Positions 1 to 8,387 of a stretch of DNA of 64,000 bases are shown in pieces; the first letter of the stretch is position 1; every line of letters starts with the position of its first letter. Under the pieces are notes generated by a model that was given only the letters and a program-made list of their open reading frames with translations, searched no databases and was not told the origin of the DNA. The translations under genes were made by a program, and so were the position numbers. Origin of the DNA: Mxb001 sp049431945. GTDB taxonomy: Bacteria; Actinomycetota; Actinomycetes; S36-B12. The stretch covers positions 1-64,000 of the forward strand of contig JBMTDJ010000001.1 of NCBI GenBank assembly GCA_049431945.1, given 5' to 3'.

Positions 1-80
1 TTGGGTGGAGCGACCGTAGGACGGGGGTCCGACAGTGGCTCCTGGCGCCGGTGGGACTGTGGAGAGTGGCGCCGGACCTC

Positions 81-103
81 ACAGTAGGACGAACAGGTGT
101 TCG
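81..103 (-). promoter_or_regulatory. LexA-type SOS box with adjacent -10, reading leftward
   Basis: Positions 90–103 read CGAAC-AGGT-GTTCG, a perfect inverted repeat matching the Gram-positive/actinobacterial SOS box (CGAAC-N4-GTTCG). On the minus strand it is followed after 3 nt by TACTGT (86–81), a good -10, so transcription would run leftward out of the window. DUF3046 (9694–9888) normally sits just upstream of recA in actinobacteria and points the same way, so the regulated gene is probably recA, starting left of base 1. That identity is inference. The box could also influence vapBC, whose start is about 86 bp to the right. Confidence 0.7.
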
Positions 104-158
104 AACTCCAGCGACACGCCGGGGCTCGAGAGGGCCGACGTCCGCGCGCCCCAGGGCT

Positions 159-179
159 CATACACCAATCAGGTGTATG
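159..179. promoter_or_regulatory. Palindromic operator at the vapBC start
   Basis: CATACACC (159–166) and GGTGTATG (172–179) form a perfect 8-bp inverted repeat around a 5-bp spacer. The right arm contains the first possible vapB ATG (177) and most of a -10-like TATGGT (176–181) lying 7 nt before the ATG at 189. VapB antitoxins usually repress their own operon by binding such palindromes, so this is the likely autoregulatory site. Confidence 0.6.
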
Positions 180-188
180 GTCGTCCAC

Positions 189-401
189 ATGTCGCGGACC
201 AATATCGACATCGACGACGAACTCGTTCACCGTGTGATGGTGCGCTACCACCTGACCACGAAGCGTGAGGCCGTCGACTACGCGCTGCGCAGCCTCGTCG
301 GCAATCCGATGACCAAGGATGAAATTCTCGCCATGGCCGGATCCATTCCGGATTTCGAGGTCCCGCCGGACGACGATGACGATGACTACCTACCTGGCTG
401 A
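189..401 (+). CDS. vapB: VapB-family antitoxin
   Basis: A 70-residue protein starting MSRTNIDIDDELVHRVM, the ribbon-helix-helix N-terminus seen in VapB antitoxins, followed by an 'REAVDYALRSL' helix and an acidic tail (six Asp) that probably inserts into the toxin. It should neutralise the VapC PIN nuclease encoded next and repress its own promoter with it. The ATG at 189 is preferred because TATGGT lies 7 nt upstream (leaderless transcript); an in-frame ATG at 177 would add four residues. The coding end overlaps vapC by about 20 nt, as in typical TA operons. Confidence 0.85.
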   Translation: MSRTNIDIDDELVHRVMVRYHLTTKREAVDYALRSLVGNPMTKDEILAMAGSIPDFEVPPDDDDDDYLPG

Positions 402-774
402 CTCATCGGTATGGATCGACTTCCTCCGGAGGCCTGCAGCAGGCTTGCGCAACTTCATCCTCGACGACGAAATCGCGCACAGCGAGCCCGTGGCGATGGA
501 AGTCCTCTCCGGTGCGCGTGACCGACCTGAGATCGAGCGCGTGCAACGCATGCTTCTCGGCACACCATTGCTGCAGTTCGACAGTGCATCCGACTTCGGG
601 GCAGCTTCTGAGTTGCGTCGATCGGCGCTTCACCAGCGACTGCGCGTCGGCGTGATCGACTGCATGATCATCGCCGTCGCGGGCAGGCACGACGTACCCC
701 TGCTCACGCTCGACCGCGGTCAGGCGGCGCTAGCGAAGGCTCACGGGGTGCAGGCAGCACTGCTCAGCGCCTGA
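382..774 (+). CDS. vapC: VapC-family PIN-domain ribonuclease toxin
   Basis: A 130-residue PIN-domain protein. The acidic metal-binding residues are visible: D7 in LADSSVWID, E40 in VAMEVLSG, D93 in GVIDCMIIA and D111 in LTLDRG. VapC toxins are Mg2+-dependent endoribonucleases that cut tRNA or rRNA; the target of this one cannot be read from sequence. The start lies inside the vapB tail, so translation is coupled; an ATG six bases earlier (376) is an equal candidate. All active-site residues are present, so the toxin looks intact. Confidence 0.87.
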   Translation: MTTYLADSSVWIDFLRRPAAGLRNFILDDEIAHSEPVAMEVLSGARDRPEIERVQRMLLGTPLLQFDSASDFGAASELRRSALHQRLRVGVIDCMIIAVAGRHDVPLLTLDRGQAALAKAHGVQAALLSA

Positions 775-789
775 CAGTTCGAGGATGGG

Positions 790-813
790 CTGCGGCGTCT
801 CGTCACGCCGCAG
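790..813. terminator. Hairpin terminator after vapBC
   Basis: CTGCGGCG (790–797) and CGCCGCAG (806–813) form a perfect 8-bp stem with an 8-nt loop, 15 nt beyond the vapC stop. There is no T-tract. It lies between vapBC and the convergent giant operon, whose last stop is at 919, and may serve both directions. The rest of 775–918 holds nothing recognisable. Confidence 0.6.
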
Positions 814-918
814 TCGTCACGAAGGAATTCGCCGCCAAGGGCAGCAGTGCCTCGACCACGACGCCGGTGAAGCGATGGAAATCCATCACCGAGTCCCGAC
901 TCGTTGTTGCAGTGCCAT

Positions 919-3900
919 CTACCCCAGGGCGATGACGTCCTGGTGCACCAGGCGCAGGCCCTTCCTCCCCCGCGGTCCGGAGCCGCCATCGGTGCGCCAC
1001 TCCTCGTACTGCTCGATCACCAGTCGATGGCGCCCACCGCCGACACTCGAGCCGAGTCCGATCTTGCCGCTCCATCTGCCCACACCCCTGGAGTAGCGCC
1101 CCGTGATCTCCGTCCGAGTCACCTCCTGCCAGAGCACCGCAGCAGGACCCGGGGTGTCGTCGTCGCTGAGCCGCTCGTGGACCAAGAAGGTGCGTCCAGG
1201 GCCACCACCGGACGTGTTGGACTTGTACGACGGTCCCGTCAGCGAGACGTCGGCCTGGAGGCCGACTCGCGGCACGCGGCGAAGAGCCACCGTGGCGGTC
1301 CGCCCCGGGTCGAGCTGGACGACATCGAGGAGCGTCACCGCCGACAGGCGAAGTCGCGCACGTGCCTGCGCCTGGTAACGGGCGAGCGCGAGGCGGATGA
1401 AGGGTCGATAGGCAGTGTCGATATCGATGTCGAGATCGACGTACCACTGGTCGCGCTCGGCGTCCCAGCCGATCAGCGAACCATCGGCGCGCTCCCGGCC
1501 GACGTTGTAGCGCACGATGTCGACCTTCTTCGAGGAGTCCTCGGCGAGCCACACGCCCGACGTGGCGCCATCGGCGTTGGTGAAGTGGCGGGCGACCGGC
1601 CAGGCGGAAGGGAGACTGCCGCCGCCGGTGACGGCCGGATCACCGCCCCAGCGACTCACGAGGTCGGCCACGGCGCTCCCACCACGACTGGGACGGACCA
1701 GGACAGCCAGGTCCTCATCGACGCCGGAGGTGAACCAGGGGCGCTCGAGGTAGACGCGGATCGACCCACTCGACCGCGTCGAGCGCACTGACCGCGCGGT
1801 CGTCGCTTTTGGTGCGGGGTTCCACGTGAATGCCGGGATGGTCGCCGCGACATCGGGTGCCTGCGGTCGAGCGCTCGCCGGCAGCGGAACGCTGAGGCGG
1901 GTGCTTCCGGTCGTCGACTGCGTCGTCGACAACGTGATCGGGTCCGCGATGGCTGACACGGTGATCGATCCCGCGGGAATGCCCCCGCCCGCAATGGGAG
2001 TGATGGTGCCGTCGCCCGGCTGCTCGGTGTAGTCGACATTCAGCGTGCCGGTGATCGACGTCCCACCGCGGGTCCACTGCACGCGCGCGCTCCCCGGCAC
2101 GATCGGTTGCGCTGCACCAGTCGCGCTGGGGGCCACGACGATGGGCGACGTCGATCCCGTCGAGAAGGTCACCTGGCGCAACTGGCGGAAGTACTCGCCG
2201 TACCGGGAGAACGCCGTGCCGACCATGGACAGTCCGTGATGGCGGGTGTCCTCGAGCTGGACCGTCGCTTCCATGGCATAGGAAGTGCTGCCCACGGGTC
2301 CTCCCGGGGCAGGGTTGTCGACATTGATGGTGCCGATGTCGCCGACGGAGGCACGACGAATCGTCGGGGCGGTTGCCCCGGGGCCACCGTCGATGCCGGA
2401 CGTGAGCGTGCCGGTGAGGGACACGCTTTCGGTCGACGGCTCGTCGATGTGCATCGACCCGCTGATACGGCACTGGATCTCGTTGTCGGGGCGGGATCCC
2501 GTCCACGTATCGCCGCTGCCGAAGTAGGGCGCGCTCACCGGCTGCTTGGTGGCGTGGACGACCGTCATGTCGCGGTAGGGGCTCAACTGCCAGAAGGCGC
2601 CCTTGGCCGCATCCGTGGCGGACGCCGTCGACTTCACGCGCTCCCACAGGTCGAGCAGACCGAGGTCGGCCGAGGGAATCGAGGAGGAGATGCGCAGTCG
2701 CTCGGTGCGTCCGGGAGCGACCCGCAGGTCGATCGACTGCCCTGACACGGTTGCGCCCGGGGTGCCCGCGCCCGCGACATTGACGCCGATCGGCACGACA
2801 TCGGGCCACGAGCCGCCGAACGACGCACTGGCCTCCGTCCGGCCGCCGCTCGGCGTCGGGACGCCACGCACCAGGACGCCGGAGGTGAGCGGATCCGGAT
2901 AGAAGGGCGTCGTCCCCTGCGCAGGCGAGGTCCAGGCGAAGCCGATGACATCACCGACCGCGGCGTAGCCGGTCGTCCCCGGCCCATAGAACGCCGCATC
3001 CCGTGCCGCGATCTGGGAGTACTTCGCCGGATCCGGCTTGCCACCGGAGTCGAGTCGGCCATGCTGCTCGACGAGCCACGGGCTCACGCGCACCGGCGTG
3101 AGCCAGCGCGTCTGCACCAGTGCCGGATCCACGGCTGCGCCGTTGCCAGCACTCCGGACCACTACGGTCTCCGGAGACTGCGACCACGCAACAGTCTCGC
3201 CGGCGTAGGACTCCCCCTTGATGTCGCCGATCTCGACGATCTCACCGCGGATGTCCCCGAGGTAGACGACCGGACTCATCACCGGCTCATGCCGCAGGTA
3301 GGTGACGGAGCGTCGCGCGGTGCGCGGCTCGACATCGGTGAGGTCCTTGGACGCCCCGCCCAGGTAGACGATGCGCAGCCTCAGGTCGTACGCCGTGCCG
3401 AAGCGGAGCGTGGGCAGCTTGGCGCCGCCGGGCGGAGCGACGTAGTCGATGGTCGCGCCGAATCCAGGCGGTGGCGGGCTGAGCGGATTGATGCCCGCGG
3501 CCTCGCTCGCCTCGTCGATCGCCTTGCCGGGACGCTCGATGGCCTGACTCCACCCCGTCCACACGCTGACCGCCTGGGCGTAGCGCTGCTCGGAATTGGA
3601 GGATCCCGTCGCCCCAGCCCCCGCGGGCTCGGTCCACCCCTCGTCGACGCCGAGATCGAGATCACCCGCGCCGTAGGTGTCCGGGTCGGGACGCCACAGG
3701 CCCTGACGCCAGTTGAGGCTGAGCCACCCGGGCGAACCAGCGGGACGGACATCCATGCGATAGCCGACGATCAGGTCGGCGGCCGTGGCGACCTGGATCA
3801 CGCGCGAGGCGATATCGATCGAGTTGGCGATGTTCCACTGGCGGTCGAGGTCGCGATGGACACGCTCGGCGATGCGCGGGGTCATGAGCGAGATCCCGGT

Positions 3901-5037
3901 CGTGGAGCGCGCAGGGAGCACGAGCGGATGGCGGTCGGGATCGCCGAGTCCCTCGGCGACCAGGCGCTGATATCCGGAGGCGAGCACGGTCGTTGCCGCG
4001 ATCTCCGAACCGACCTCGCTGGTGACGATCGGCCACTGCTGGCCGTCGGCGCCGATGTCGACGAATCCCGGGTCGGCGGGAGCGCGCACGTCGAACTCCG
4101 GCGCGAACTCCCCGGCTCCGTACTTCACATCGGCACCCTGGGGGATGTCCGTCGCCCCGGGGCCCGCGACGTAGGTCGGGTTGACGCGCAGCTGGTAGGA
4201 GCCGGGTCCCAGCGGCGCGGGAGCCCCACCGATGCTCTTCACGAACGCCGCCGGATCGACCACGATGTCGATGACGAAGCCGATCTTGCGCAGCAGGAGC
4301 GGATGGCTGTCGAGGACCGAAAACTTCTCGTGGAACTCCCACTGCGGCCACGGCACCTGGTAGCTCGGGTCGAACATGCCCGGGACGTTGGCCTCGGTGT
4401 CGAGGGGCTCGACGAACTGGCGCATCTGCACGATCGCGGTCTGCAGTCCGCTGCTCGTCGCGGTGTTGGGGACGCTGGAGTACTTCTGCCGGGTGAGCGC
4501 CTCGTCCTGGGAGCGGGCGATCTGCTCGTAGGTCGATGAGTCGATGGAGTAGCCCTCGAGGGGCTTGCCCGGGCCCGCCAGCGCGCTCGTCTGCGGCTGC
4601 ACGGCTCCGGACGCGGCGAAGACCTCCTGCTGCAGGCGATTGAGGGCGTCGTTGAGTCCGGCAGTGTCGACCGAACGAATCTTGGTGCCCGAGTAGTTGT
4701 CGGCGACATAGGAGCGCACCAGCGTCGAGTCGGGGAACATCGTCTGGAAGACCGCGGGATCAGGATCGGGCGACACGCGCTGTCCGGGGGCCTGGACTCG
4801 GTCGGCCGCCGTGCCCCCCGCGAGGTCGAAGACGACGCTGAAGCCCATGGGGACCGATCCCCCGCCGCCATTGATGAGGGAGCACCATGCTCCGCCGGCG
4901 AAGTCCGGGTAGGCAGCAAGAGTCGTGTCGCTGGTCGTCGTGAGCTGGGGCGTCGCGACGACCGTGATGCGCAGCTTGCCGTCGGGCCGGACGCCGGAGG
5001 CTACCGGCGTCCAGATGACGAGACGGCTTGTGCTCAT
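919..5037 (-). CDS. Very large protein of unknown function (second gene of giant operon)
   Basis: 1372 residues; family not recognised. No signal peptide, transmembrane segment, nucleotide-binding motif or repeat array is evident. The composition (many Gly, Ser, Thr, Val, Pro with alternating hydrophobic stretches) suggests a mostly beta-sandwich, multidomain extracellular or structural protein. Distinctive stretches useful for searching are 'RPFIRLALARYQ', 'LLDVVQLDPGRTATV' and 'RLVIEQYEEW' near the C-terminus. The ATG at 5037 overlaps the stop of the upstream Tat-signal gene as ATGA, so the two are translationally coupled and probably act together; the in-frame start 18 bases earlier is rejected for that reason. 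No truncation or frameshift is seen. Function is open: adhesin, surface-layer component, enzyme scaffold and toxin are all possible. Confidence 0.8.
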   Translation of the reverse strand: MSTSRLVIWTPVASGVRPDGKLRITVVATPQLTTTSDTTLAAYPDFAGGAWCSLINGGGGSVPMGFSVVFDLAGGTAADRVQAPGQRVSPDPDPAVFQTMFPDSTLVRSYVADNYSGTKIRSVDTAGLNDALNRLQQEVFAASGAVQPQTSALAGPGKPLEGYSIDSSTYEQIARSQDEALTRQKYSSVPNTATSSGLQTAIVQMRQFVEPLDTEANVPGMFDPSYQVPWPQWEFHEKFSVLDSHPLLLRKIGFVIDIVVDPAAFVKSIGGAPAPLGPGSYQLRVNPTYVAGPGATDIPQGADVKYGAGEFAPEFDVRAPADPGFVDIGADGQQWPIVTSEVGSEIAATTVLASGYQRLVAEGLGDPDRHPLVLPARSTTGISLMTPRIAERVHRDLDRQWNIANSIDIASRVIQVATAADLIVGYRMDVRPAGSPGWLSLNWRQGLWRPDPDTYGAGDLDLGVDEGWTEPAGAGATGSSNSEQRYAQAVSVWTGWSQAIERPGKAIDEASEAAGINPLSPPPPGFGATIDYVAPPGGAKLPTLRFGTAYDLRLRIVYLGGASKDLTDVEPRTARRSVTYLRHEPVMSPVVYLGDIRGEIVEIGDIKGESYAGETVAWSQSPETVVVRSAGNGAAVDPALVQTRWLTPVRVSPWLVEQHGRLDSGGKPDPAKYSQIAARDAAFYGPGTTGYAAVGDVIGFAWTSPAQGTTPFYPDPLTSGVLVRGVPTPSGGRTEASASFGGSWPDVVPIGVNVAGAGTPGATVSGQSIDLRVAPGRTERLRISSSIPSADLGLLDLWERVKSTASATDAAKGAFWQLSPYRDMTVVHATKQPVSAPYFGSGDTWTGSRPDNEIQCRISGSMHIDEPSTESVSLTGTLTSGIDGGPGATAPTIRRASVGDIGTINVDNPAPGGPVGSTSYAMEATVQLEDTRHHGLSMVGTAFSRYGEYFRQLRQVTFSTGSTSPIVVAPSATGAAQPIVPGSARVQWTRGGTSITGTLNVDYTEQPGDGTITPIAGGGIPAGSITVSAIADPITLSTTQSTTGSTRLSVPLPASARPQAPDVAATIPAFTWNPAPKATTARSVRSTRSSGSIRVYLERPWFTSGVDEDLAVLVRPSRGGSAVADLVSRWGGDPAVTGGGSLPSAWPVARHFTNADGATSGVWLAEDSSKKVDIVRYNVGRERADGSLIGWDAERDQWYVDLDIDIDTAYRPFIRLALARYQAQARARLRLSAVTLLDVVQLDPGRTATVALRRVPRVGLQADVSLTGPSYKSNTSGGGPGRTFLVHERLSDDDTPGPAAVLWQEVTRTEITGRYSRGVGRWSGKIGLGSSVGGGRHRLVIEQYEEWRTDGGSGPRGRKGLRLVHQDVIALG

Positions 5038-8000
5038 GCGAATGCTCCGCACCACTCGGACCAGTCAGCCTGGTCCATGACGTCGGCGAAGGTGATGGGC
5101 ACGATGGCGTCAGCCGCAGCGTCGATGGCGGCACGCGAACTGCGTGCGCTGGGGACACTCGGCATGACGCCGCCGGTGATGGTGCGTCGCATCGTGATGC
5201 GGACCGACTTCTTGATGCCACAGGCCTTGACCTTGACGGTGCAGGTGGCCTGGCCGATGAGCTTGATCCGCTCGCCCGGCGGCGGCAACTCAAGAGTCAG
5301 CCCCATGCAGAGCTCGATGCCGATGGTGACGATGCCGAGCACCTCGACCCGACCCTTGATGCATACGAACGCAGTGAAGGACATGATCGTGTCGGCGCCG
5401 ATGCCGCTGATCTCGTACTGCACGCCGAAGGAGCAACTGACGCCACCGGATGCCACGCCGAGATCAATCTCCAGGCTGGCCTTGATGAGGGCTCCGATGT
5501 TGAGGCTCTCGACCCCGTCGAGTCCCACGTCGAGACCGAACCAGCCGCCTCCTCCGATGCCCATGACGGTGACCGCGAAGGGATCGGATGGAGACGAGAA
5601 GTCCAAGCCGAAGCGCACGGGGTCGTCGCCGAAGGGCAGGTTGATCGCCACGCGGGTGGCAAGGCCGCTGAGGCTCACTGCACCGAGCGCCACCTCGGGC
5701 ACGGCGAGACTGAAGCCCGTCGTGATGGAGCGCGAGTCGATGTCGAGGATCGGACCGTTGCCGCTGCCGAACGCCAGGAAACGCGCCATGTTGGACAGGA
5801 AGGCCAGCGCGCCGCTGAAGACGACCTCGCCGATCTCGACCTGCATGTCGTTGGCGCGCGCGGAGCCGGCGGTGAAGCCGAGCCGGTCGAGGATGACGTA
5901 GACGAAGGGCTCGTCACCAAAGAACGCGATCTTCAGGTTGGTGAGAGCGCCTTCGGCGAACCAGTAGGCCTCGAGGTCGAGGGCACTGGCCTTGGCTTCG
6001 ACGAGCACGTAGAAGTCCGCGAGGTCGGCCTCGGGCAGGAGCTTGCCGACGAGGCCCGGCCCGACCGTGAGATCGGGCCGCCACTCGTAGTGGAGGAACA
6101 CCTCGGTGGGGATGTCCGGGAGGTTGACGTCGAACGAGCGGTCGGTGAGGAAGGCGGGCGCCTTCGGGTTGGGCCGGCTCGGATCGGGCAGCCCGCCACT
6201 ACCTTGCTCGAACATGTCGATGTCCGACGGCAGCAGATCAGCAAGGGAGATGCCGCCGAAGAGGGTGAAGCCCTTGAGCATGTCGCCGGGCTTGATCTGG
6301 GGCATGCCGCCCCCGGTCCACGACGACGGCCATCCGCTCAATCCGTCAGAGGGCAGGGCGCCCGTGGCGCGACCGAAGCCCTTGACGCTCATGCTGGGCG
6401 CACTGATGCCGCCGCCGCGCTGGGCACCCGTCCCGATATCCGGCGCCCCGATGCCCTCGAGGTAGATCCCCAGATCGGTGCTGCCGATGCCCCCGTCGAG
6501 GTAGAGGTCCGGGAAGGACACGTCGACGCTCTGGGAGTCACCGGCCATCGCGGACACGCCGTCGACGTTGACGCTGGCGCGCTCCATGCGAGGGAAGGAG
6601 TACGGGCGTCGTTCGCGCGCCAGGTCGGTCGCCGACCCGCTCGGACTCCCGAGGTCGAGGTGCCAGTCCAGGGTCATCGTCGGCATCGACGTCGATCCCT
6701 CGACCCCGCCGTCAGGGGCGAATGCGACGTAGACCCCTCGCATCTGGGCCCGACGCTGGAGGGAGGGAAGCCCGTTGAAGAAGTCGCGCAGAGCCGTGGC
6801 CCCGGTGCGCGTGAAGTTGGCCCGGTTGCGACCCACCACCTTGTCTTCGGCGAAGAGCATGGGGGTGTCGAAGGTGATGCGACGCCCGGCTCGATCCACG
6901 CCCGTCACGGTGAAGCCGAAGGGCTCCCCCGAGGGCAGCTGGGGGACGAAGACCTTGGCGCCGAGCCACTGCCCTCGCAGGGGCGTGGCCGTGCCGCTGA
7001 TCGCGGAGGTCGCTCGGGTGCGGAATGTCACGCGGGAGAACGGCGTACCGCGCCCAGCCGTGGGCACCCCGTTAGCGCCATCGAGATCCATGCCGGGGAC
7101 GTTGATGATCACGCGCTGCGTGAGCCGCTCGAAGGCGCGGATGTCGCCGTTGCGATCGGCGAGGAACTCGCGGGTGACCTCGGTGACAAGCGTCGCGGGC
7201 GCGCCGAAGGGATAGACGAATCCGCGCGTGGTGGTGCGGATGTAGGTGTCGCGACCATCCCACGTGCGCTGCTGCCAGGAAGTGAGGGAGGACACCCCTT
7301 CCTCGTTCCACTCCCCGGATGCGCGCATCGTGCCGCCGAGTGCCGACAGGGCGAGGTCGACGCCCACCGGATCAGCGACGCCGCCCTTGACGGCCGCGCT
7401 TCCGGCGGCGTTGGACGTCATGCCGGTGAGGCGGCCGATGTCCGAGCGATCCTGCGGGTTGGGCTTCATCTCGAAGGGGTAGCCAGGCCCCCCGACGCGT
7501 GAGGTGATGCCCGACGGAGAGGTGCGCAGCATGGCCGCGGCCGAGACATCGCGCAACCACACGACTCGCACCGTGTCGGAAGAGTGGTCGTAGCCGGTGG
7601 GCTGTCCGGACTCGTCGAAGGTGCGGGTGGCCAAACGCGTCTGCCAGACCTCGGTCCGGCCATCGCGCGTGGGTCCGACGAGCGGGTGCTCCCAGCCCGA
7701 CTCGTCGCTGGGCTGCATGACCATGAACCACGGGATCTCGATCGATGTCGCGTTGGACGATGGTGCTGCGTAGACAACGTCACCTGAGGGAATGCGCTCG
7801 CCCGCGGGGTAGGCCGCGAGCGACGACACGACCGGATCGCACCGCAGCCAGGTGAGCAGCCCTTCGCGGGTAGCGGGCACGCCCCCCGTCGGCAGGGTGA
7901 AGGCCAGCCGACTCGACTGCGCCAGACGGGCGTCAACCGGGACCGCAGGGCGCCCTCCTGACGTGATCTCCTCGATGAGCGCCTGCGGGCCGAGGTCCAC

Positions 8001-8270
8001 CACCATGACGGCCGGACTGCGCCCGTCGGCCACGATGCGCCCGCCGGTGATGGTGGCGTTGGCGAAACTGAGGGTGAGCCGCTGCATGCTCTCGCGGTCG
8101 CGCACGGCGAAGGCGAGACTGCTCGCGCGCGAGGTAATGGCCTTGAGTGCTGCGTCAGCGGTGCCCGGGATGGCGAGGGCTGCAGCGATGATGCCGGCTC
8201 CACCGAGGATCGACCGTCGCGTAACGGGCAGGACGCCGCTGGGCTCGTGAGGCGTCCCCTCATCTGCCAC
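5034..8270 (-). CDS. Very large Tat-exported protein of unknown function
   Basis: 1078 residues. The N-terminus carries a twin-arginine signal: TRRSILGG at residues 17–24, a hydrophobic stretch to about 35, and an AxA cleavage site at A38-D-A40, so the protein is predicted to be exported folded. The mature part is beta-rich and Gly/Ser/Asp-rich. The last ~170 residues hold six cysteines and amphipathic strands such as 'GIVTIGIELCMGLTLEL'. I do not recognise the family. Translation starts at GTG 8270: GAGGAGG (8278–8284) lies 7 nt upstream, an unusually strong ribosome site here. The stop overlaps the next gene as ATGA. Both genes follow an MFS transporter in the same direction. Confidence 0.82.
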   Translation of the reverse strand: MADEGTPHEPSGVLPVTRRSILGGAGIIAAALAIPGTADAALKAITSRASSLAFAVRDRESMQRLTLSFANATITGGRIVADGRSPAVMVVDLGPQALIEEITSGGRPAVPVDARLAQSSRLAFTLPTGGVPATREGLLTWLRCDPVVSSLAAYPAGERIPSGDVVYAAPSSNATSIEIPWFMVMQPSDESGWEHPLVGPTRDGRTEVWQTRLATRTFDESGQPTGYDHSSDTVRVVWLRDVSAAAMLRTSPSGITSRVGGPGYPFEMKPNPQDRSDIGRLTGMTSNAAGSAAVKGGVADPVGVDLALSALGGTMRASGEWNEEGVSSLTSWQQRTWDGRDTYIRTTTRGFVYPFGAPATLVTEVTREFLADRNGDIRAFERLTQRVIINVPGMDLDGANGVPTAGRGTPFSRVTFRTRATSAISGTATPLRGQWLGAKVFVPQLPSGEPFGFTVTGVDRAGRRITFDTPMLFAEDKVVGRNRANFTRTGATALRDFFNGLPSLQRRAQMRGVYVAFAPDGGVEGSTSMPTMTLDWHLDLGSPSGSATDLARERRPYSFPRMERASVNVDGVSAMAGDSQSVDVSFPDLYLDGGIGSTDLGIYLEGIGAPDIGTGAQRGGGISAPSMSVKGFGRATGALPSDGLSGWPSSWTGGGMPQIKPGDMLKGFTLFGGISLADLLPSDIDMFEQGSGGLPDPSRPNPKAPAFLTDRSFDVNLPDIPTEVFLHYEWRPDLTVGPGLVGKLLPEADLADFYVLVEAKASALDLEAYWFAEGALTNLKIAFFGDEPFVYVILDRLGFTAGSARANDMQVEIGEVVFSGALAFLSNMARFLAFGSGNGPILDIDSRSITTGFSLAVPEVALGAVSLSGLATRVAINLPFGDDPVRFGLDFSSPSDPFAVTVMGIGGGGWFGLDVGLDGVESLNIGALIKASLEIDLGVASGGVSCSFGVQYEISGIGADTIMSFTAFVCIKGRVEVLGIVTIGIELCMGLTLELPPPGERIKLIGQATCTVKVKACGIKKSVRITMRRTITGGVMPSVPSARSSRAAIDAAADAIVPITFADVMDQADWSEWCGAFA

Positions 8271-8276
8271 TGCCGG

Positions 8277-8284
8277 TCCTCCTC
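8277..8284 (-). promoter_or_regulatory. Strong Shine–Dalgarno site fixing a GTG start
   Basis: The minus strand reads GAGGAGGA here, about 7 nt before GTG at 8270–8268. The nearby ATG on the same strand is in another frame, so this site decides the start of the giant Tat protein. Confidence 0.75.
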
Positions 8285-8351
8285 ATGCACTGCACGGAGG
8301 AGCGGTCAAGCCGCCCCTGTCGGTCCCCCGCGCGGGAGGCTAGCGGAGCCA

Positions 8352-8380
8352 TTTCGCCGATGTCCCCGAGTTCGGTGAAA
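8352..8380. terminator. Inverted repeat after the MFS gene
   Basis: TTTCGCCGA (8352–8360) and TCGGTGAAA (8372–8380) pair with one wobble around an 11-nt loop, 7 nt past the MFS stop. It is either a terminator for the MFS gene or an operator for the giant operon, which starts about 80 nt further on. Confidence 0.45.
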
Positions 8381-8387
8381 CGTCGCC

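Noticed and set aside
95..111. GGTGTTCGAACTCCA, resembling a tRNA T-arm
   Set aside because: The stem bases do not pair and no acceptor, D or anticodon arm fits around it. The sequence is explained by the SOS box at 90–103.
803..918. Short minus-strand frame ending MDFHRFTGVVVEALLPLAANSFVTTAA, and a plus-strand frame over the same bases
   Set aside because: No ribosome site, no known family, and it lies between the vapBC terminator and the end of the giant operon. Could be a gene remnant but cannot be supported.
5028..7502. Long plus-strand open frame opposite the giant Tat gene
   Set aside because: Its translation is rich in Glu/Asp/Gly/His/Arg with no motif, as expected for the antisense of GC-rich coding DNA. 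The minus strand has a signal peptide, a strong ribosome site and coupling.
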